From Sulfuricella denitrificans skB26 (GTDB taxonomy: Bacteria > Pseudomonadota > Gammaproteobacteria > Burkholderiales > Sulfuricellaceae), in contig NC_022357.1 in assembly GCF_000297055.2 (NCBI RefSeq), positions 2,820,501 through 2,884,500 on the forward strand: DNA of 64,000 nt. The letters run 5' to 3'. The notes under the pieces were generated by a model. The model saw nothing but the letters and a program-made list of their open reading frames with translations, was not told the origin of the DNA and searched no databases. The number at the start of each line of letters is the position of its first letter. Position 1 is the stretch's first letter. Below, in pieces: positions 9,017 through 18,365 of the stretch. The position numbers were made by a program, and so were the translations under genes.

Positions 9017-9907
9017 TTACCTCTTTACTCCAGCCAGGCACACCCAACCCTCAACCTCACCGGCAATGTCGATATCGAACCATTGCCGGTAGACAGCCAG
9101 AGTCTCTTCTGCCTGGGGAGCCAACACACCGGACAGCACGATCTGTCCACCCGGACGAACCGCCTGGGCCAGCATCGGCGCCAGCACCTTGAGCGGGTTG
9201 GCGAGAATATTGGCGACGACTATGTCGACCTGGATTTTCGGGGCTTCATTGGGCAGATAGAACTCGGCCGCAGCCTGGTTCTGCTCGGCATTCTGCTTGC
9301 TCGCAAGCACCGCCTGAGGATCGATGTCAACGCCCAACACGCGCCCGGCGCCCAGCTTCAGCGCCGCAATCGCCAGAATGCCCGAGCCGCAGCCGTAATC
9401 CAGCACGCACTCACCGCCGCGGATATTCCGCTCCAGCCATTGCAGGCAAAGGTGGGTAGTAGGATGGCTGCCGGTGCCGAAGGCCAGGCCGGGGTCAAGA
9501 GTGAGATTGATCGCAGTGGGGTCGGGAGCGGTATGCCAGGTTGGGATGATCCACAACCGTGGTGAAATCTGGATCGGGTCGAACTGGGACTGGGTCAGCC
9601 TGACCCAGTCCTGCTCGGCGACGGCATCCACGCGGTAACGCGGAGTGCCAGTCAGGTGGGCGGCTTCGGTTGCGGCAGCAAGGATAGCCGGGATATCAGC
9701 ATCCTCTGCAAACAATCCGCTGACGATGCTGTTTTGCCACAGGCTGTCGACCGGCTCGCCCGGCTCGCCGAAGATCGGCTGCTCCCGGTCGGTTTCTGCA
9801 TTGGCGTCCTCGATGTCCGCCGCCAGCGCACCCAGTTCGAGCAGGGCATCGCTCAGTACGCCGGCGGTTTGTTCATCCGCCTCGATTTTAAGCGACAGCC
9901 AAGCCAT
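9017..9907 (-). CDS. prmA: Ribosomal protein L11 methyltransferase
   Basis: A 296-residue SAM-dependent enzyme that trimethylates lysines and the N-terminus of ribosomal protein L11. The substrate-recognition domain opens with MAWLSLKIEADEQTAGVLSD. The methyltransferase part has DPGLAFGTGSHPTTHLCL near residue 138 (PrmA-specific). The SAM-binding glycine loop VLDYGCGSGILAIAALKLG lies near 165. VVANILANPL near 225 is the catalytic Asn-Pro-type loop region. Length matches the family. It sits between accC and the DUF3426 gene in the acc operon. Confidence 0.96.
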   Translation of the reverse strand: MAWLSLKIEADEQTAGVLSDALLELGALAADIEDANAETDREQPIFGEPGEPVDSLWQNSIVSGLFAEDADIPAILAAATEAAHLTGTPRYRVDAVAEQDWVRLTQSQFDPIQISPRLWIIPTWHTAPDPTAINLTLDPGLAFGTGSHPTTHLCLQWLERNIRGGECVLDYGCGSGILAIAALKLGAGRVLGVDIDPQAVLASKQNAEQNQAAAEFYLPNEAPKIQVDIVVANILANPLKVLAPMLAQAVRPGGQIVLSGVLAPQAEETLAVYRQWFDIDIAGEVEGWVCLAGVKR

Positions 9908-9964
9908 GCAGATTCCTTGAAGTAGTATTGCTCTTTTATTAGTTACGACAAAGCTTGATGGTCA

Positions 9965-11323
9965 TCACTGAGGCTTCACTTTCGCAGCGGCCAGCTTGTG
10001 CTCCAGATAATGAATGCTGGTGCCCCCCTGAACGAAGGCGGCGTCACGCATCAGATCCTGATGCAGAGGGATGTTGGTCTTGATGCCCTCGATGACCATT
10101 TCGGAAAGCGCGGTCTTCATCCGGGCGATGGCCTGCTCGCGAGTAGCGCCGTAGGCGATCAGCTTGCCGACCATGGAATCGTAGTATTGCGGCACCACAT
10201 AATTCTGGTACACATGCGAATCGACCCGTATTCCGGGACCGCCGGGCACATGGTAGACCGTGATGCGTCCGGGCGAAGGCACGAAGGTGTAAGGATCTTC
10301 GGCATTGATGCGGCACTCGATCGAATGCCCTTTGAGCTGGACATCTTTCTGTTTGAAACTCAACTTCAGGCCGGCGGCAATACGGATCTGCTCCTGCACA
10401 ATATCGATGCCGGTGATCATTTCCGTCACCGGGTGCTCAACCTGGACGCGAGTGTTCATTTCAATGAAGAAGAACTCGCCATTCTCGTACAGGAACTCGA
10501 AGGTGCCGGCCCCGCGGTAACCAATTTTGCGGCAGGCTTCGGCGCAACGTTCGCCAATTTTGTCGCGCAGCTTGGGATCAAGGCCAGGCGCCGGGGCTTC
10601 CTCGATAATCTTCTGATGGCGACGCTGCATCGAGCAGTCGCGCTCGCCCAGGAACGCTGCATTGCCATGCTCGTCAGCCAGCACCTGGATCTCGATGTGA
10701 CGTGGATTTTCGAGAAACTTCTCCATGTACACCACAGGATTACCGAATGCCGTCTGCGCTTCGTTTTTGGTCATGCTGACTGCATTCAGCAGCGCCGCTT
10801 CGGTATGCACTACGCGCATGCCGCGTCCGCCACCGCCACCGGCCGCCTTGATGATCACCGGATAACCGACATCCTTGGCGGCACGGATAATCTCGTCCGC
10901 ATCATCCGACAGTGCGCCCTCCGAACCGGGCACGCAGGGTACGCCGGAAGCTTTCATCGCATCCTTGGCACTGACCTTGTCGCCCATCAGGCGGATCGTT
11001 TCCGGGCGCGGGCCGATGAACACGAAACCGCTTTGCTCCACCCGCTCGGCGAAATCGGCATTTTCAGAAAGGAATCCGTAGCCGGGATGGATCGCCTCGG
11101 CATCGGTCACCTCCGCCGCGCTGATGATCGAAGGAACATGCAGATAGCTCAGGGTGGACTGGGCCGGGCCGATACACACCGACTCATCGGCGAGCTTTAC
11201 ATACTTGGCATCGGCATCCGCCTCGGAATGGACCGCTACGGTCTTGATGCCCATTTCACGACAGGCACGCTGGATGCGCAGGGCGATTTCGCCACGGTTG
11301 GCGATTAGAATTTTTTCAAACAT
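9965..11323 (-). CDS. accC: Acetyl-CoA carboxylase, biotin carboxylase subunit
   Basis: A 452-residue ATP-grasp enzyme that carboxylates biotin on AccB, the first half-reaction of malonyl-CoA synthesis. It opens [20 protein letters not shown] and has the glycine-rich ATP lid [14 protein letters not shown] near residue 160. [20 protein letters not shown] lies near 285 with the catalytic Glu/Arg. Length and motifs are fully typical. It follows accB after a palindromic element of about 90 bases and precedes prmA. Confidence 0.98.
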   Translation of the reverse strand: MFEKILIANRGEIALRIQRACREMGIKTVAVHSEADADAKYVKLADESVCIGPAQSTLSYLHVPSIISAAEVTDAEAIHPGYGFLSENADFAERVEQSGFVFIGPRPETIRLMGDKVSAKDAMKASGVPCVPGSEGALSDDADEIIRAAKDVGYPVIIKAAGGGGGRGMRVVHTEAALLNAVSMTKNEAQTAFGNPVVYMEKFLENPRHIEIQVLADEHGNAAFLGERDCSMQRRHQKIIEEAPAPGLDPKLRDKIGERCAEACRKIGYRGAGTFEFLYENGEFFFIEMNTRVQVEHPVTEMITGIDIVQEQIRIAAGLKLSFKQKDVQLKGHSIECRINAEDPYTFVPSPGRITVYHVPGGPGIRVDSHVYQNYVVPQYYDSMVGKLIAYGATREQAIARMKTALSEMVIEGIKTNIPLHQDLMRDAAFVQGGTSIHYLEHKLAAAKVKPQ

Positions 11324-11335
11324 TTATGAAATTCC

Positions 11336-11420
11336 GTGAGGGGTTAGTGGTGAGGGGTGAGGCGAAGTGATGAGGGTTTTGAATTTCCGCCTCTCCCCTC
11401 ACCTTCCAACCCCTCGCCCC
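11336..11420. repeat. Dispersed palindromic element, copy B (between accB and accC)
   Basis: It contains the same 18 bases GTGGTGAGGGGTGAGGCG as copy A, followed by a diverged spacer. The right arm CCGCCTCTCCCCTCACCTT differs from copy A by one base over that stretch. The arms can form a long hairpin within the accB-accC transcript. It reaches to the accB stop codon. No T-run follows. Confidence 0.75.
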
Positions 11421-11873
11421 TTACCCAATAATAAACAGAGGCTCGCCATATTCAACGGGCTGGCCATTCTCGACCAAAATCGCCTTGATAACGCCACTCT
11501 GGTCCGCTTCGATTTCGTTGAGCAGCTTCATCGCTTCAATAATGCAGAGGGTATCACCCGCATTCACGGATTGACCCACCTCGACAAAATCCTTCGAGCC
11601 GGGCGAGGCTGCACGATAAAACGTGCCCACCATTGGCGACTTGACTGGATGTCCGTCGGGCTGAGCAGCAACGGCGGGCGCAGCGTCGAGGGCGGCAGGT
11701 GCTGTAGCAGGCATGAAGGAAGGCATCTGATGCTGGGAATACATCATCTGCTGCGGCGGGTTCTGACCATAGCGGCTAATGCGCACGGTTTCTTCGCCTT
11801 CGGTAATTTCCAGTTCGGCAATTCCGGATTCACTGACCAGATCGATCAGTTTCTTAACTTTTCGTAAATCCAT
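11421..11873 (-). CDS. accB: Acetyl-CoA carboxylase biotin carboxyl carrier protein
   Basis: A 150-residue carrier subunit. The N-terminal helical region begins [20 protein letters not shown]. An Ala/Pro-rich linker follows at residues 50-75. The C-terminal biotinyl domain has the biotinylation site [14 protein letters not shown], with Lys116. It carries carboxybiotin between AccC and the AccA/AccD carboxyltransferase. It lies 9 bases after aroQ, the common betaproteobacterial arrangement. Confidence 0.97.
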   Translation of the reverse strand: MDLRKVKKLIDLVSESGIAELEITEGEETVRISRYGQNPPQQMMYSQHQMPSFMPATAPAALDAAPAVAAQPDGHPVKSPMVGTFYRAASPGSKDFVEVGQSVNAGDTLCIIEAMKLLNEIEADQSGVIKAILVENGQPVEYGEPLFIIG

Positions 11874-11882
11874 GTTTAGTCC

Positions 11883-12332
11883 TTAAGCTTGGTGTTGCAG
11901 CGCGAACTCCAACGCCAGTTCATAACCTTTCGCACCCAGGCCGCTGATAACACCAACAGCCAGATCGGAAAAATATGAATGATGGCGGAATGCCTCACGC
12001 GCAAACACGTTGGAAAGATGCACTTCAATAAAGGGAATGGCTACAGCCGCGAGCGCATCGCGCAATGCAACACTGGTATGAGTATAGGCTGCGGGATTAA
12101 TGATGATAAAATCCACCGCCTCGGCTTTTGCCTGTTGCACCCGGTTAATCAGTTCGGTTTCGCTGTTGCTCTGAAAGTCTTCCAGCATCGCGCCGGCATC
12201 CTGTGCCATCTGCTGCAGACGATCATTGATCTGTGCCAGAGTGGCGAGCCCATAGTGACCCGGTTCACGCATACCCAGCAAATTCAGATTGGGTCCATGA
12301 AGGACGAGAATTCTGGTATTGGTGGCTTTCAC
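11883..12332 (-). CDS. aroQ: Type II 3-dehydroquinate dehydratase
   Basis: A 149-residue shikimate-pathway enzyme that converts 3-dehydroquinate to 3-dehydroshikimate. [19 protein letters not shown] near residue 10 includes the flexible lid with catalytic Arg and Tyr. [18 protein letters not shown] near residue 77 and [18 protein letters not shown] near residue 103 complete the active site. Length matches the dodecameric class II enzyme. It heads the accB-accC-prmA run. Confidence 0.97.
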   Translation of the reverse strand: MKATNTRILVLHGPNLNLLGMREPGHYGLATLAQINDRLQQMAQDAGAMLEDFQSNSETELINRVQQAKAEAVDFIIINPAAYTHTSVALRDALAAVAIPFIEVHLSNVFAREAFRHHSYFSDLAVGVISGLGAKGYELALEFALQHQA

Positions 12333-12500
12333 CTGACACCACCCTTTCCCTGATTTTCCGTTTTCATAATGGCAATTTTGCCGCAGAATAGGTGAACTTG
12401 TCCAGCTTTTCCCCGAAGTTGTTAACCAGGCAGGCTTCCAGCCTTGCGGGAGAACCTACCTGATCCTGATTAATGCCAGGCAATATCTACACCTTTTATC

Positions 12501-13043
12501 CTACAACAGGGGTAATGCGATTTTTTCCAGCTTGGCCATGGTTAAACCGCCCACTTCGCTGGCAATTATTTTGCCGTTACGATCAATAACCACGGTAAAC
12601 GGCAATCCCCCCAGACGATTGCCGATTTTCTTCGCCAGATCCACGGCTTCCATTTCTCCCAGCAAGACCGGGTAATTCACGCCTATCTCGTCGGCAAAGG
12701 CCTGCACCTTGATCTTTTCATCCAGCGCTACACCGATGAACACCAAGCCGCGTTCGCGATATTTGTCCTGAAGCTTGATGAAATCAGGCATTTCCTCGCG
12801 ACAAGGCGGGCACCAGGGTGCCCAGAAGTTCAGCACCACCACCTTGCCGCGCCACTGCTCGAGGGGTTGGAGCTTGTCATCGAGATCCTTGAAGCTGGCA
12901 GCAAACACCGGCTCGGCAGAAATCTCCGGGGAAGCGGCGACCGAGGTAGCAACCTGTTTTGGCTGTTTCGGAACGGCAAAATAGACTGTGGCCAATGCGA
13001 CAGCAGCCCCTGCGGTAATCAGTAATAATTTGGCTTTGGACAT
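12501..13043 (-). CDS. TlpA-like periplasmic thioredoxin-family protein
   Basis: A 180-residue protein with an N-terminal signal anchor (LLLITAGAAVALATVYFAV). Its redoxin/AhpC-TSA fold has the catalytic CPPC in NFWAPWCPPCREEMP near residue 78. The cis-proline loop is GLPFTVV near residue 153. It is membrane-anchored and periplasmic, with a likely disulfide reductase role such as cytochrome c or thiol protein maturation. It lies 22 bases after dsbD, which would supply its electrons. This pairing supports a reducing role but does not name the substrate. Confidence 0.88.
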   Translation of the reverse strand: MSKAKLLLITAGAAVALATVYFAVPKQPKQVATSVAASPEISAEPVFAASFKDLDDKLQPLEQWRGKVVVLNFWAPWCPPCREEMPDFIKLQDKYRERGLVFIGVALDEKIKVQAFADEIGVNYPVLLGEMEAVDLAKKIGNRLGGLPFTVVIDRNGKIIASEVGGLTMAKLEKIALPLL

Positions 13044-13065
13044 GAAAGGTCTTGGGGAAAATAGG

Positions 13066-15294
13066 TTAGCGGATTATACCATCCAGCGTAACGATAAACT
13101 TCTCGGGGGGCTCATAGCCGACCACGCGCGCGTCGCTCAACTCCTTGCCGCTTTTGTCGAAGAAAATAATACTGGGAGGCCCGAACAATCCAAATTTCTT
13201 GAGCAACGCCTTGTCTTCCTCGCTATTGGCCGTGACATCGACCTGCAGCAGCACCGCATCGCGCAGCTTGGCCTGCACTTTGGCATCGCCGAAGGTGAAG
13301 CGCTCGAACTCCTTGCAGGAAACACACCAGTCGGCAAAGAAATCCAGCATCACGACTTTGCCGTCGGCCTGCTTCAGACGGCTTTCCAGTTCCGCCACAC
13401 TCTTCACCCGCTCGAACTTGAGGGGCTCAACGCCCGCGGCTTTCGCTTCGGCACGCAGCCCCGACAATGGCTGCAACATGTCGCGATTGCCGGAAAGTAC
13501 GCCAATCAGTAATGCCACGCCGATAATCAGCGCGACTACCCCCACCCCTTTCCAGAACTTGGCAAAGCCACTGGCCGGATGCGGCAAAGGGTCGATGGCG
13601 CGCAAATAAATGGCGGAAACAATCAGCAAGCCCGCCCACAACAGCATGTGGACGGCCGAGGAGATCACCGGCGAAACCAGCCAGATCGCCATGCCCAGCA
13701 GCAGCACGCCGAAGAAACTCTTCACCGCCTCCATCCAGGCACCGGCTTTAGGCAACAATGCGCCGGCAGAAACCCCCACCAGCAAGAGAGGAGCGCCCAT
13801 ACCCAGCGCCAGGAAGAACAGCGCCGAGCCGCCCAGCACCACATCGCCAGTCTGGCCGATATACAACAATGCACCAGCCAGCGGAGCCGCTACGCAGGGG
13901 CCCACGATCACCGCCGAGAGCGCCCCCATGACGAACACCCCGGCCGTACTACCACCCTTGACGCGGTTGCTGGCATCGTTGAAGCGATTCTGGATGAAAC
14001 TGGGCATCTGCAACTCGTAAAAACCGAACATCGAGAAAGCCAGTGCCACGAAAATCATGGCAAAACCTCCCAGCACCCAGGGGTTCTGCAGGGCGGATGA
14101 GAACAGGGTACCGGACATGCCCGCAGCCACGCCGACAGCCGCATAGGTGAGCGCCATGCCAAGCACATAGGCCACCGACAGGCCCAAAGCACGGGATTTT
14201 GTCAGCGCATGCCCCTGCCCGACAATGATGCCGGAAAGAATCGGGATCATGGGAAACACGCAAGGAGTGAGCGCCAGCAGCAGACCGAAACCAAAAAAGC
14301 TCGCCATGATCAGCCAGAAACTACCGCCCTTGAACAAGGCCCCGATACGAGAAGACTCATTACCCTGCGCTTCCACCAGTTTGGGGGATGCGATCGTTTC
14401 AGCACCCGCAGCCGCAGAGGACTGCTGTGCAGCCTCAGCCGACGCAGCGGCAGCCGTTGGCATAGTCAGTGCAATCACCTTCTGCACTGGCGGATAGCAA
14501 ATCCCTTTTTCGCTGCACCCCTGGTAAGTGGCGACCAGACTGACCGCCGGGTCGCCGCCGCCTTCGCGCTTCAGCTTGATAGTCGCCTGGAACGATTGAT
14601 GGTACACCTCGGTATCGCCAAAATTAGGGTCAGACTTGATCTCGCCCTTGGGCAAGGTCACCCCGTCGATACTGGTGCCCCCACCCTTCAGGGAGAACTT
14701 GATCTTGTCGCGATACAAATAATAGTTTTCTGCGATCGTGAAACTGGCCTGCAGAGAGTCCTTGTCGACAGCCTTGACCGCCAGTTTGAACGCCTGGTCC
14801 ACCGGCAAAAACTCATCCTGACCACCGCTCAGCATCTTGAATGAAAAAGGCTTCTTTTCCACATTCCCCTGAACATCGGGAAGATCGATTTTTACCGTCT
14901 GGGTTTGCGGCGGATAGCACACACCCACATCCGCACACCCCTGCGAGACCGCCTTCAGGGTGATGCGTGATGCTGAGCCGCGAGTATAGGGCAGGCGAAT
15001 CACCAGATCATGGCGATAGGTTTCCACTTTGCCAAAATACTCGTCCTGCTTGACCTTTCCAGCGGGCAGCAGCGGTGTTCCGAGGATAACATCCGAGGGT
15101 TCAGCCTGAAATTTGAGCTTCCCCTTGTACAAGTAATACCCATCGGCGATCTGGTAGCGCACTTCGAGGGTCTGGCCATCCAGAGCACGGGCGGAAAGTT
15201 TGAATGCCTGTTCGGGTTCGAGCAGATCGCCCTCGCCGGCGCTCACCACTGAGGAACACAACAGAAAAAACGCTATCAAATAATGCATACTCAA
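13066..15294 (-). CDS. dsbD: Thiol:disulfide interchange protein DsbD with duplicated N-terminal domain
   Basis: A 742-residue transmembrane electron carrier that moves reducing power from cytosolic thioredoxin to the periplasm. It starts with a signal peptide and then has two tandem DsbD-alpha domains. The first (about residues 25-150) has GCADVGVCYPP and the second (about 165-285) GCSEKGICYPP. The membrane domain (about 325-590) has the cysteines of ALTPCVFPMIP and VGPCVAAPL. The C-terminal thioredoxin-like domain carries DWCVSC. E. coli DsbD, with one alpha domain, is about 565 residues, so the extra length is the duplication. cutA is 2 bases upstream. Confidence 0.95.
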   Translation of the reverse strand: MSMHYLIAFFLLCSSVVSAGEGDLLEPEQAFKLSARALDGQTLEVRYQIADGYYLYKGKLKFQAEPSDVILGTPLLPAGKVKQDEYFGKVETYRHDLVIRLPYTRGSASRITLKAVSQGCADVGVCYPPQTQTVKIDLPDVQGNVEKKPFSFKMLSGGQDEFLPVDQAFKLAVKAVDKDSLQASFTIAENYYLYRDKIKFSLKGGGTSIDGVTLPKGEIKSDPNFGDTEVYHQSFQATIKLKREGGGDPAVSLVATYQGCSEKGICYPPVQKVIALTMPTAAAASAEAAQQSSAAAGAETIASPKLVEAQGNESSRIGALFKGGSFWLIMASFFGFGLLLALTPCVFPMIPILSGIIVGQGHALTKSRALGLSVAYVLGMALTYAAVGVAAGMSGTLFSSALQNPWVLGGFAMIFVALAFSMFGFYELQMPSFIQNRFNDASNRVKGGSTAGVFVMGALSAVIVGPCVAAPLAGALLYIGQTGDVVLGGSALFFLALGMGAPLLLVGVSAGALLPKAGAWMEAVKSFFGVLLLGMAIWLVSPVISSAVHMLLWAGLLIVSAIYLRAIDPLPHPASGFAKFWKGVGVVALIIGVALLIGVLSGNRDMLQPLSGLRAEAKAAGVEPLKFERVKSVAELESRLKQADGKVVMLDFFADWCVSCKEFERFTFGDAKVQAKLRDAVLLQVDVTANSEEDKALLKKFGLFGPPSIIFFDKSGKELSDARVVGYEPPEKFIVTLDGIIR

Positions 15295-15296
15295 CC

Positions 15297-15623
15297 TTAT
15301 TCTTCGGGGTTAATCGTTTCAGCTGCCAGCCATTCGAAATAAGCAGGCAAGCCGGCGGTAATTGGGACTGCGATAATTTCGGGAAGTTCGTAAGGGTGAC
15401 ACTGACGTATGGTTTTTTCAACCTTGCCGTAATGCGCCCTCAGTGTTTTAATTAACAGTGTGATCTCCTGCGCGGATTCAATGCGGCCTTGCCAGCGATA
15501 GACCGACTCGCATGGCGCGAGAATGTTGACGCAGGCCGCAAGCCGTTCCTCCACCAGTCTTCCAGCCAGCCGCTGTGCGGCTTCCCGGTCCGGCAAGTTG
15601 GTGATCACCAATATTGCTTCCAT
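15297..15623 (-). CDS. cutA: Divalent-cation tolerance protein CutA
   Basis: A 108-residue trimeric CutA1-family protein with the expected length. It begins MEAILVITNLPDREAAQRLA. LAACVNILAPCESVYRWQGRIE (residues about 31-52) and the tail CHPYELPEIIAVPITAG are the family signature. CutA is linked to copper and divalent-metal tolerance, although its biochemical role is unsettled. It probably starts the dsbD-tlpA transcript. Its start codon lies only 14 bases from that of the divergent fxsA. Confidence 0.93.
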   Translation of the reverse strand: MEAILVITNLPDREAAQRLAGRLVEERLAACVNILAPCESVYRWQGRIESAQEITLLIKTLRAHYGKVEKTIRQCHPYELPEIIAVPITAGLPAYFEWLAAETINPEE

Positions 15624-15637
15624 TTAAGGCCCCATAC

Positions 15638-16036
15638 ATGCGTACCTTGCTAATTCCGCTCATTCTACTCGGTTTCCCGGCCCTGGAGATTTATGTCCTG
15701 GTCGAGCTATCTGGAGTTGTCGGCTGGTGGCTGCTGCCCTGGCTGCTGTCGAGTGCGATAGTCGGCGGCTGGCTGGTGCGAGAGGCCGGCGCCATGCTGC
15801 CGTTGCGCCTGCTCGCTGCCCTGCAGTCAGGCCATTCCCTCAGCCTCTCTCTATTGATCGGTTTCCGCACCGTGCTGGCAGGACTCCTGTTGATCTTCCC
15901 CGGCATTATCAGCGATTTTCTGGCCCTGATTCTGCTACTCCTGCCTCACCCCAAGGTAAACATGCCGAATGCGGCCAACGACGACGTGATCGATGGCGAA
16001 TGGACGCGGGTCAACGAGCACGACAAGCTACGTTAG
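15638..16036 (+). CDS. fxsA: FxsA-family inner-membrane protein
   Basis: A 132-residue protein beginning MRTLLIPLILLGFPALEIYV, which matches the FxsA opening, with three to four hydrophobic segments. It has LRLLAALQSGHSL and LIFPGIISDFLALILLLP, typical of the family. E. coli FxsA overproduction relieves F-plasmid exclusion of phage T7; the native role is unknown. An in-frame TTG lies 24 bases upstream, but ATG 15638 with an AAGG site about 10 bases before it is the better start. In other bacteria fxsA is often upstream of groESL; that is not the case here. Confidence 0.88.
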   Translation: MRTLLIPLILLGFPALEIYVLVELSGVVGWWLLPWLLSSAIVGGWLVREAGAMLPLRLLAALQSGHSLSLSLLIGFRTVLAGLLLIFPGIISDFLALILLLLPHPKVNMPNAANDDVIDGEWTRVNEHDKLR

Positions 16037-16196
16037 CCCTTCCCAGCCCATTGCGCATGCCAGAAAGCCAGCCCAACGTTGTTTGGCGAAAAACAACAAA
16101 TGATAGCATCGTGCGCAACACCCTGTGTTTACAGTAATATTTAATTTAAAATCAAATGAAAACACGAAAACAGACCGCAAAGTCAGAGCAGCAGTG

Positions 16197-16820
16197 ATGA
16201 GCATCGTTGAAGAGGCCATGCGCCGGTTAGGTGCAGCACAGCAAAACGACTCGCAGCCGGAAAGTGAAATGCCGGCCCCACCGCCCTCCCCAGAAAAACC
16301 GGTTTGGCCTAAACTGCTGGTTGCCGGAGGGGTGGGCTTTGTACTGGGTGCAGGAACTGCCAGTACGCTGTTGACCCCTGTCAGCACCCCCATTGCTTCA
16401 ACCCGGCAAACACAAGAAATAACAAAGCCAGTCCAACCCGCCTATATTGCGAGCAGCCCCAACACTGAAGAGGATAGCCGGCAACAAGTGAAGCTCTTCG
16501 TGGATAGCTGGGTCAAGGCATGGTCTGAGCAAAACCTGGACAATTATCTGTCCGCCTACGCACCAGAATTTGAACCTCCAGGTGGCCTTACCCGTTCAGA
16601 TTGGGAAAAACAGCGCCGTAAACGGCTAGGCAAATACCACAAAATCGAGATCAAGCTTTCAGGTCTGACGGCCCTCTCGAAAGGAGACACTGCAACTGTT
16701 GAGTTCGTTCAATCCTTCAATGCAGATGGCTTCTCCGAAACCGGATTGCACAAGCATCTCGAACTCAGGCGGCAAGGCGAACGATGGTTGATCATGAAGG
16801 AAATCAGCCGCAAGGAATAA
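16197..16820 (+). CDS. Membrane-anchored protein with Cds6/NTF2-like C-terminal domain
   Basis: A 207-residue protein when started at ATG 16197 (MSIVEEAMRRLGAAQQ). An upstream ATG at 16125 gives an implausible basic extension. Residues about 35-45 are proline-rich, followed by a transmembrane helix (LLVAGGVGFVLGAG). The C-terminal 110 residues form an NTF2/SnoaL-like domain: SWVKAWSEQNLDNYLSAYAP, GGLTRSDWEKQR and RRQGERWLIMKE. This resembles the Cds6 C-terminal domain found on some L,D-transpeptidases, but no catalytic transpeptidase domain is present. The opening MSIVEEAMRRL resembles small XrtA/EpsG-type accessory proteins of PEP-CTERM bacteria. Function unknown. Confidence 0.7.
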   Translation: MSIVEEAMRRLGAAQQNDSQPESEMPAPPPSPEKPVWPKLLVAGGVGFVLGAGTASTLLTPVSTPIASTRQTQEITKPVQPAYIASSPNTEEDSRQQVKLFVDSWVKAWSEQNLDNYLSAYAPEFEPPGGLTRSDWEKQRRKRLGKYHKIEIKLSGLTALSKGDTATVEFVQSFNADGFSETGLHKHLELRRQGERWLIMKEISRKE

Positions 16821-17262
16821 CATTAAGTACGCGCTCGCCGCCTCATCGACTCATCATCACTCGCATGACAGGCCCGATGTGATCAGCCTGCCTGCCCATG
16901 CGCGAGCGGCAACCGGCGCAACGCGCCAGGTTTTTCCCGCCCCGCGCTGCTGCTATCGCCATAGACTCCTCGGGCACTGATAAAAACCAAGCGCTGTGGT
17001 ACACTATTCCGATTTGCTCAGCGGCACCAGAAGGTTACGGCTGCGCTAGTTAACGCGACCTCCTTCAGAGGTGTTGAAAATTCACGATTGAGTGAGCAGG
17101 CGACCGGCATTTGGCTGAATCTTGCCGCGTCATTCATATCGCCTCATAAGGAACGAATCCGGCAGCGCGATATCGTCGCAGTCCACCATCAACAATCGTT
17201 GCCGCATGGCACAGGTTTACCGAGTCGGCTAAAAAAGCCACTTTAATCTAGAGGAAGTACGC
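16821..17262. other. Long intergenic region with promoter and potentially structured leader or sRNA
   Basis: There is no convincing ORF on either strand. After the promoter-like site at 16977-17005, about 255 bases lead to the next start codon. Several inverted repeats are visible: AGGCGA...TCGCCT enclosing CGGCA...TGCCG (about 17100-17150), GAAGG...CCTTC (about 17031-17067), and CGGCTAAAAAAGCC near 17228. I do not recognise a known riboswitch core (FMN, TPP, cobalamin, SAM or 6S RNA). It could be a long structured 5' leader of the flavin reductase gene or an independent small RNA. Confidence 0.4.
16977..17005 (+). promoter_or_regulatory. Possible sigma70 promoter with extended -10
   Basis: CTGATA at 16977-16982 and TACACT at 17000-17005 are separated by 17 bases. 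The -10 is preceded by TGG, fitting the extended TGn motif. Each hexamer matches consensus at 4 of 6 bases, so the call is tentative. Confidence 0.4.
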
Positions 17263-18291
17263 ATGTCACACAAATTGACGATCATGCCGAGCAATCACTC
17301 GGTGACGGTCATGGAAGGCGAGACCATCCTGGAAGCAGCACTACGAGAGGGTCACACGCTACCTTACGGCTGCCGCAACGGCGCATGCGGCGCATGCAAA
17401 GGTAAGATTCTGGAAGGTACAGTCGATTATGGCGACTATCAGGACCATGCATTGAATGAACCTGAAAAGCTCGCGGGAATGGCGCTGTTCTGCTGCGCTG
17501 AACCCAAAACTGACGTAGTAATAGAAGTGCATGAAGTCACCGATACACAGGATATTCCGGTCAAAATCATGCCGTGCAAAGTGGAAAAAATCGAGACGCC
17601 GGCGGAAGATGTCGCAGTGCTCTACCTCAAGCTGCCGGCCAATGAACGCCTGCAGTTCCTGGCCGGCCAATATATCGACATCCTGCTCAAGGACGGTGCA
17701 CGCCGCGCCTACTCCCTCGCCAACGCACCCCATGACGACAGTTTTTTGCAGTTGCATATCCGCCGCGTCCCGGGAGGCAGTTTCAGCGATCTGGTGTTCA
17801 CGCAAATGCATGAGAAAGCCCTCCTGCGCTTTGAAGGCCCATTGGGCACCTTCTTTTTGCGCGAAGACAGCGACAAGCCGATTCTCCTGCTTGCCAGCGG
17901 CACCGGCTTCGCCCCGGTCAAGGCCATACTCGAGCATGCCTTCCACCACGGCATCAAGCGTCCGATCACCTTCTACTGGGGCGCCCACAACTTGAGCCAC
18001 CTGTATATGCTGGATCTGCCAAAAAAATGGGAACAGGAACACGCCAATTTCAAGTTTGTGCCGGTGCTGTCCGAACCCTCACCGGAAGACCACTGGAAAG
18101 GCAGAACCGGTTTCCTGCACGAGACAGTGCTGGAAGATTACGCCGATCTGGAAAACTACCAGGTCTACGCCTGCGGTGCGCCCGTGATGGTGGAAGCGGC
18201 ACACCAGGCCTTGACCACGCAGCGCAAACTGCCGAACGAAGAGTTTTATTCCGACGCATTTACTTTCAGCAAACCCAAAGCCAAGGCGTGA
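17263..18291 (+). CDS. Ferredoxin-flavin reductase (CDP-6-deoxy-delta-3,4-glucoseen reductase-like)
   Basis: A 342-residue electron-transfer protein. Residues 1-90 form a plant-type [2Fe-2S] ferredoxin domain (YGCRNGACGACKGKI, with the fourth ligand in LFCCAEP). Residues 95-200 are an FAD-binding domain with RRAYSLANAP. Residues 205-335 are an NAD(P)H domain with LLASGTGFAPVKAILEH and the tail YACGAPVMVEAAH. This is the order of AscD/RfbI-type and oxygenase reductases. Betaproteobacterial orthologues are usually called CDP-6-deoxyglucoseen reductase, but no deoxysugar genes are near, so the partner is unknown. A GAGGAAG ribosome binding site precedes the ATG. Confidence 0.78.
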   Translation: MSHKLTIMPSNHSVTVMEGETILEAALREGHTLPYGCRNGACGACKGKILEGTVDYGDYQDHALNEPEKLAGMALFCCAEPKTDVVIEVHEVTDTQDIPVKIMPCKVEKIETPAEDVAVLYLKLPANERLQFLAGQYIDILLKDGARRAYSLANAPHDDSFLQLHIRRVPGGSFSDLVFTQMHEKALLRFEGPLGTFFLREDSDKPILLLASGTGFAPVKAILEHAFHHGIKRPITFYWGAHNLSHLYMLDLPKKWEQEHANFKFVPVLSEPSPEDHWKGRTGFLHETVLEDYADLENYQVYACGAPVMVEAAHQALTTQRKLPNEEFYSDAFTFSKPKAKA

Positions 18292-18365
18292 TTCGACGGA
18301 ATAGCTTGCGGGATTGTTGAGCCTGAAATTCGCCATAATGTTTCAATCCAAAAAATTCAGATGCA

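Noticed and set aside
9998-11308. Long plus-strand frame opposite accC
   Set aside because: It is an antisense shadow of a fully typical biotin carboxylase gene, with no recognisable domain or ribosome binding site.
16821-17262. 6S RNA or a known riboswitch in the gap before the flavin reductase
   Set aside because: The end-pairing and central bubble of 6S RNA and the cores of FMN, TPP, cobalamin and SAM riboswitches were not found.
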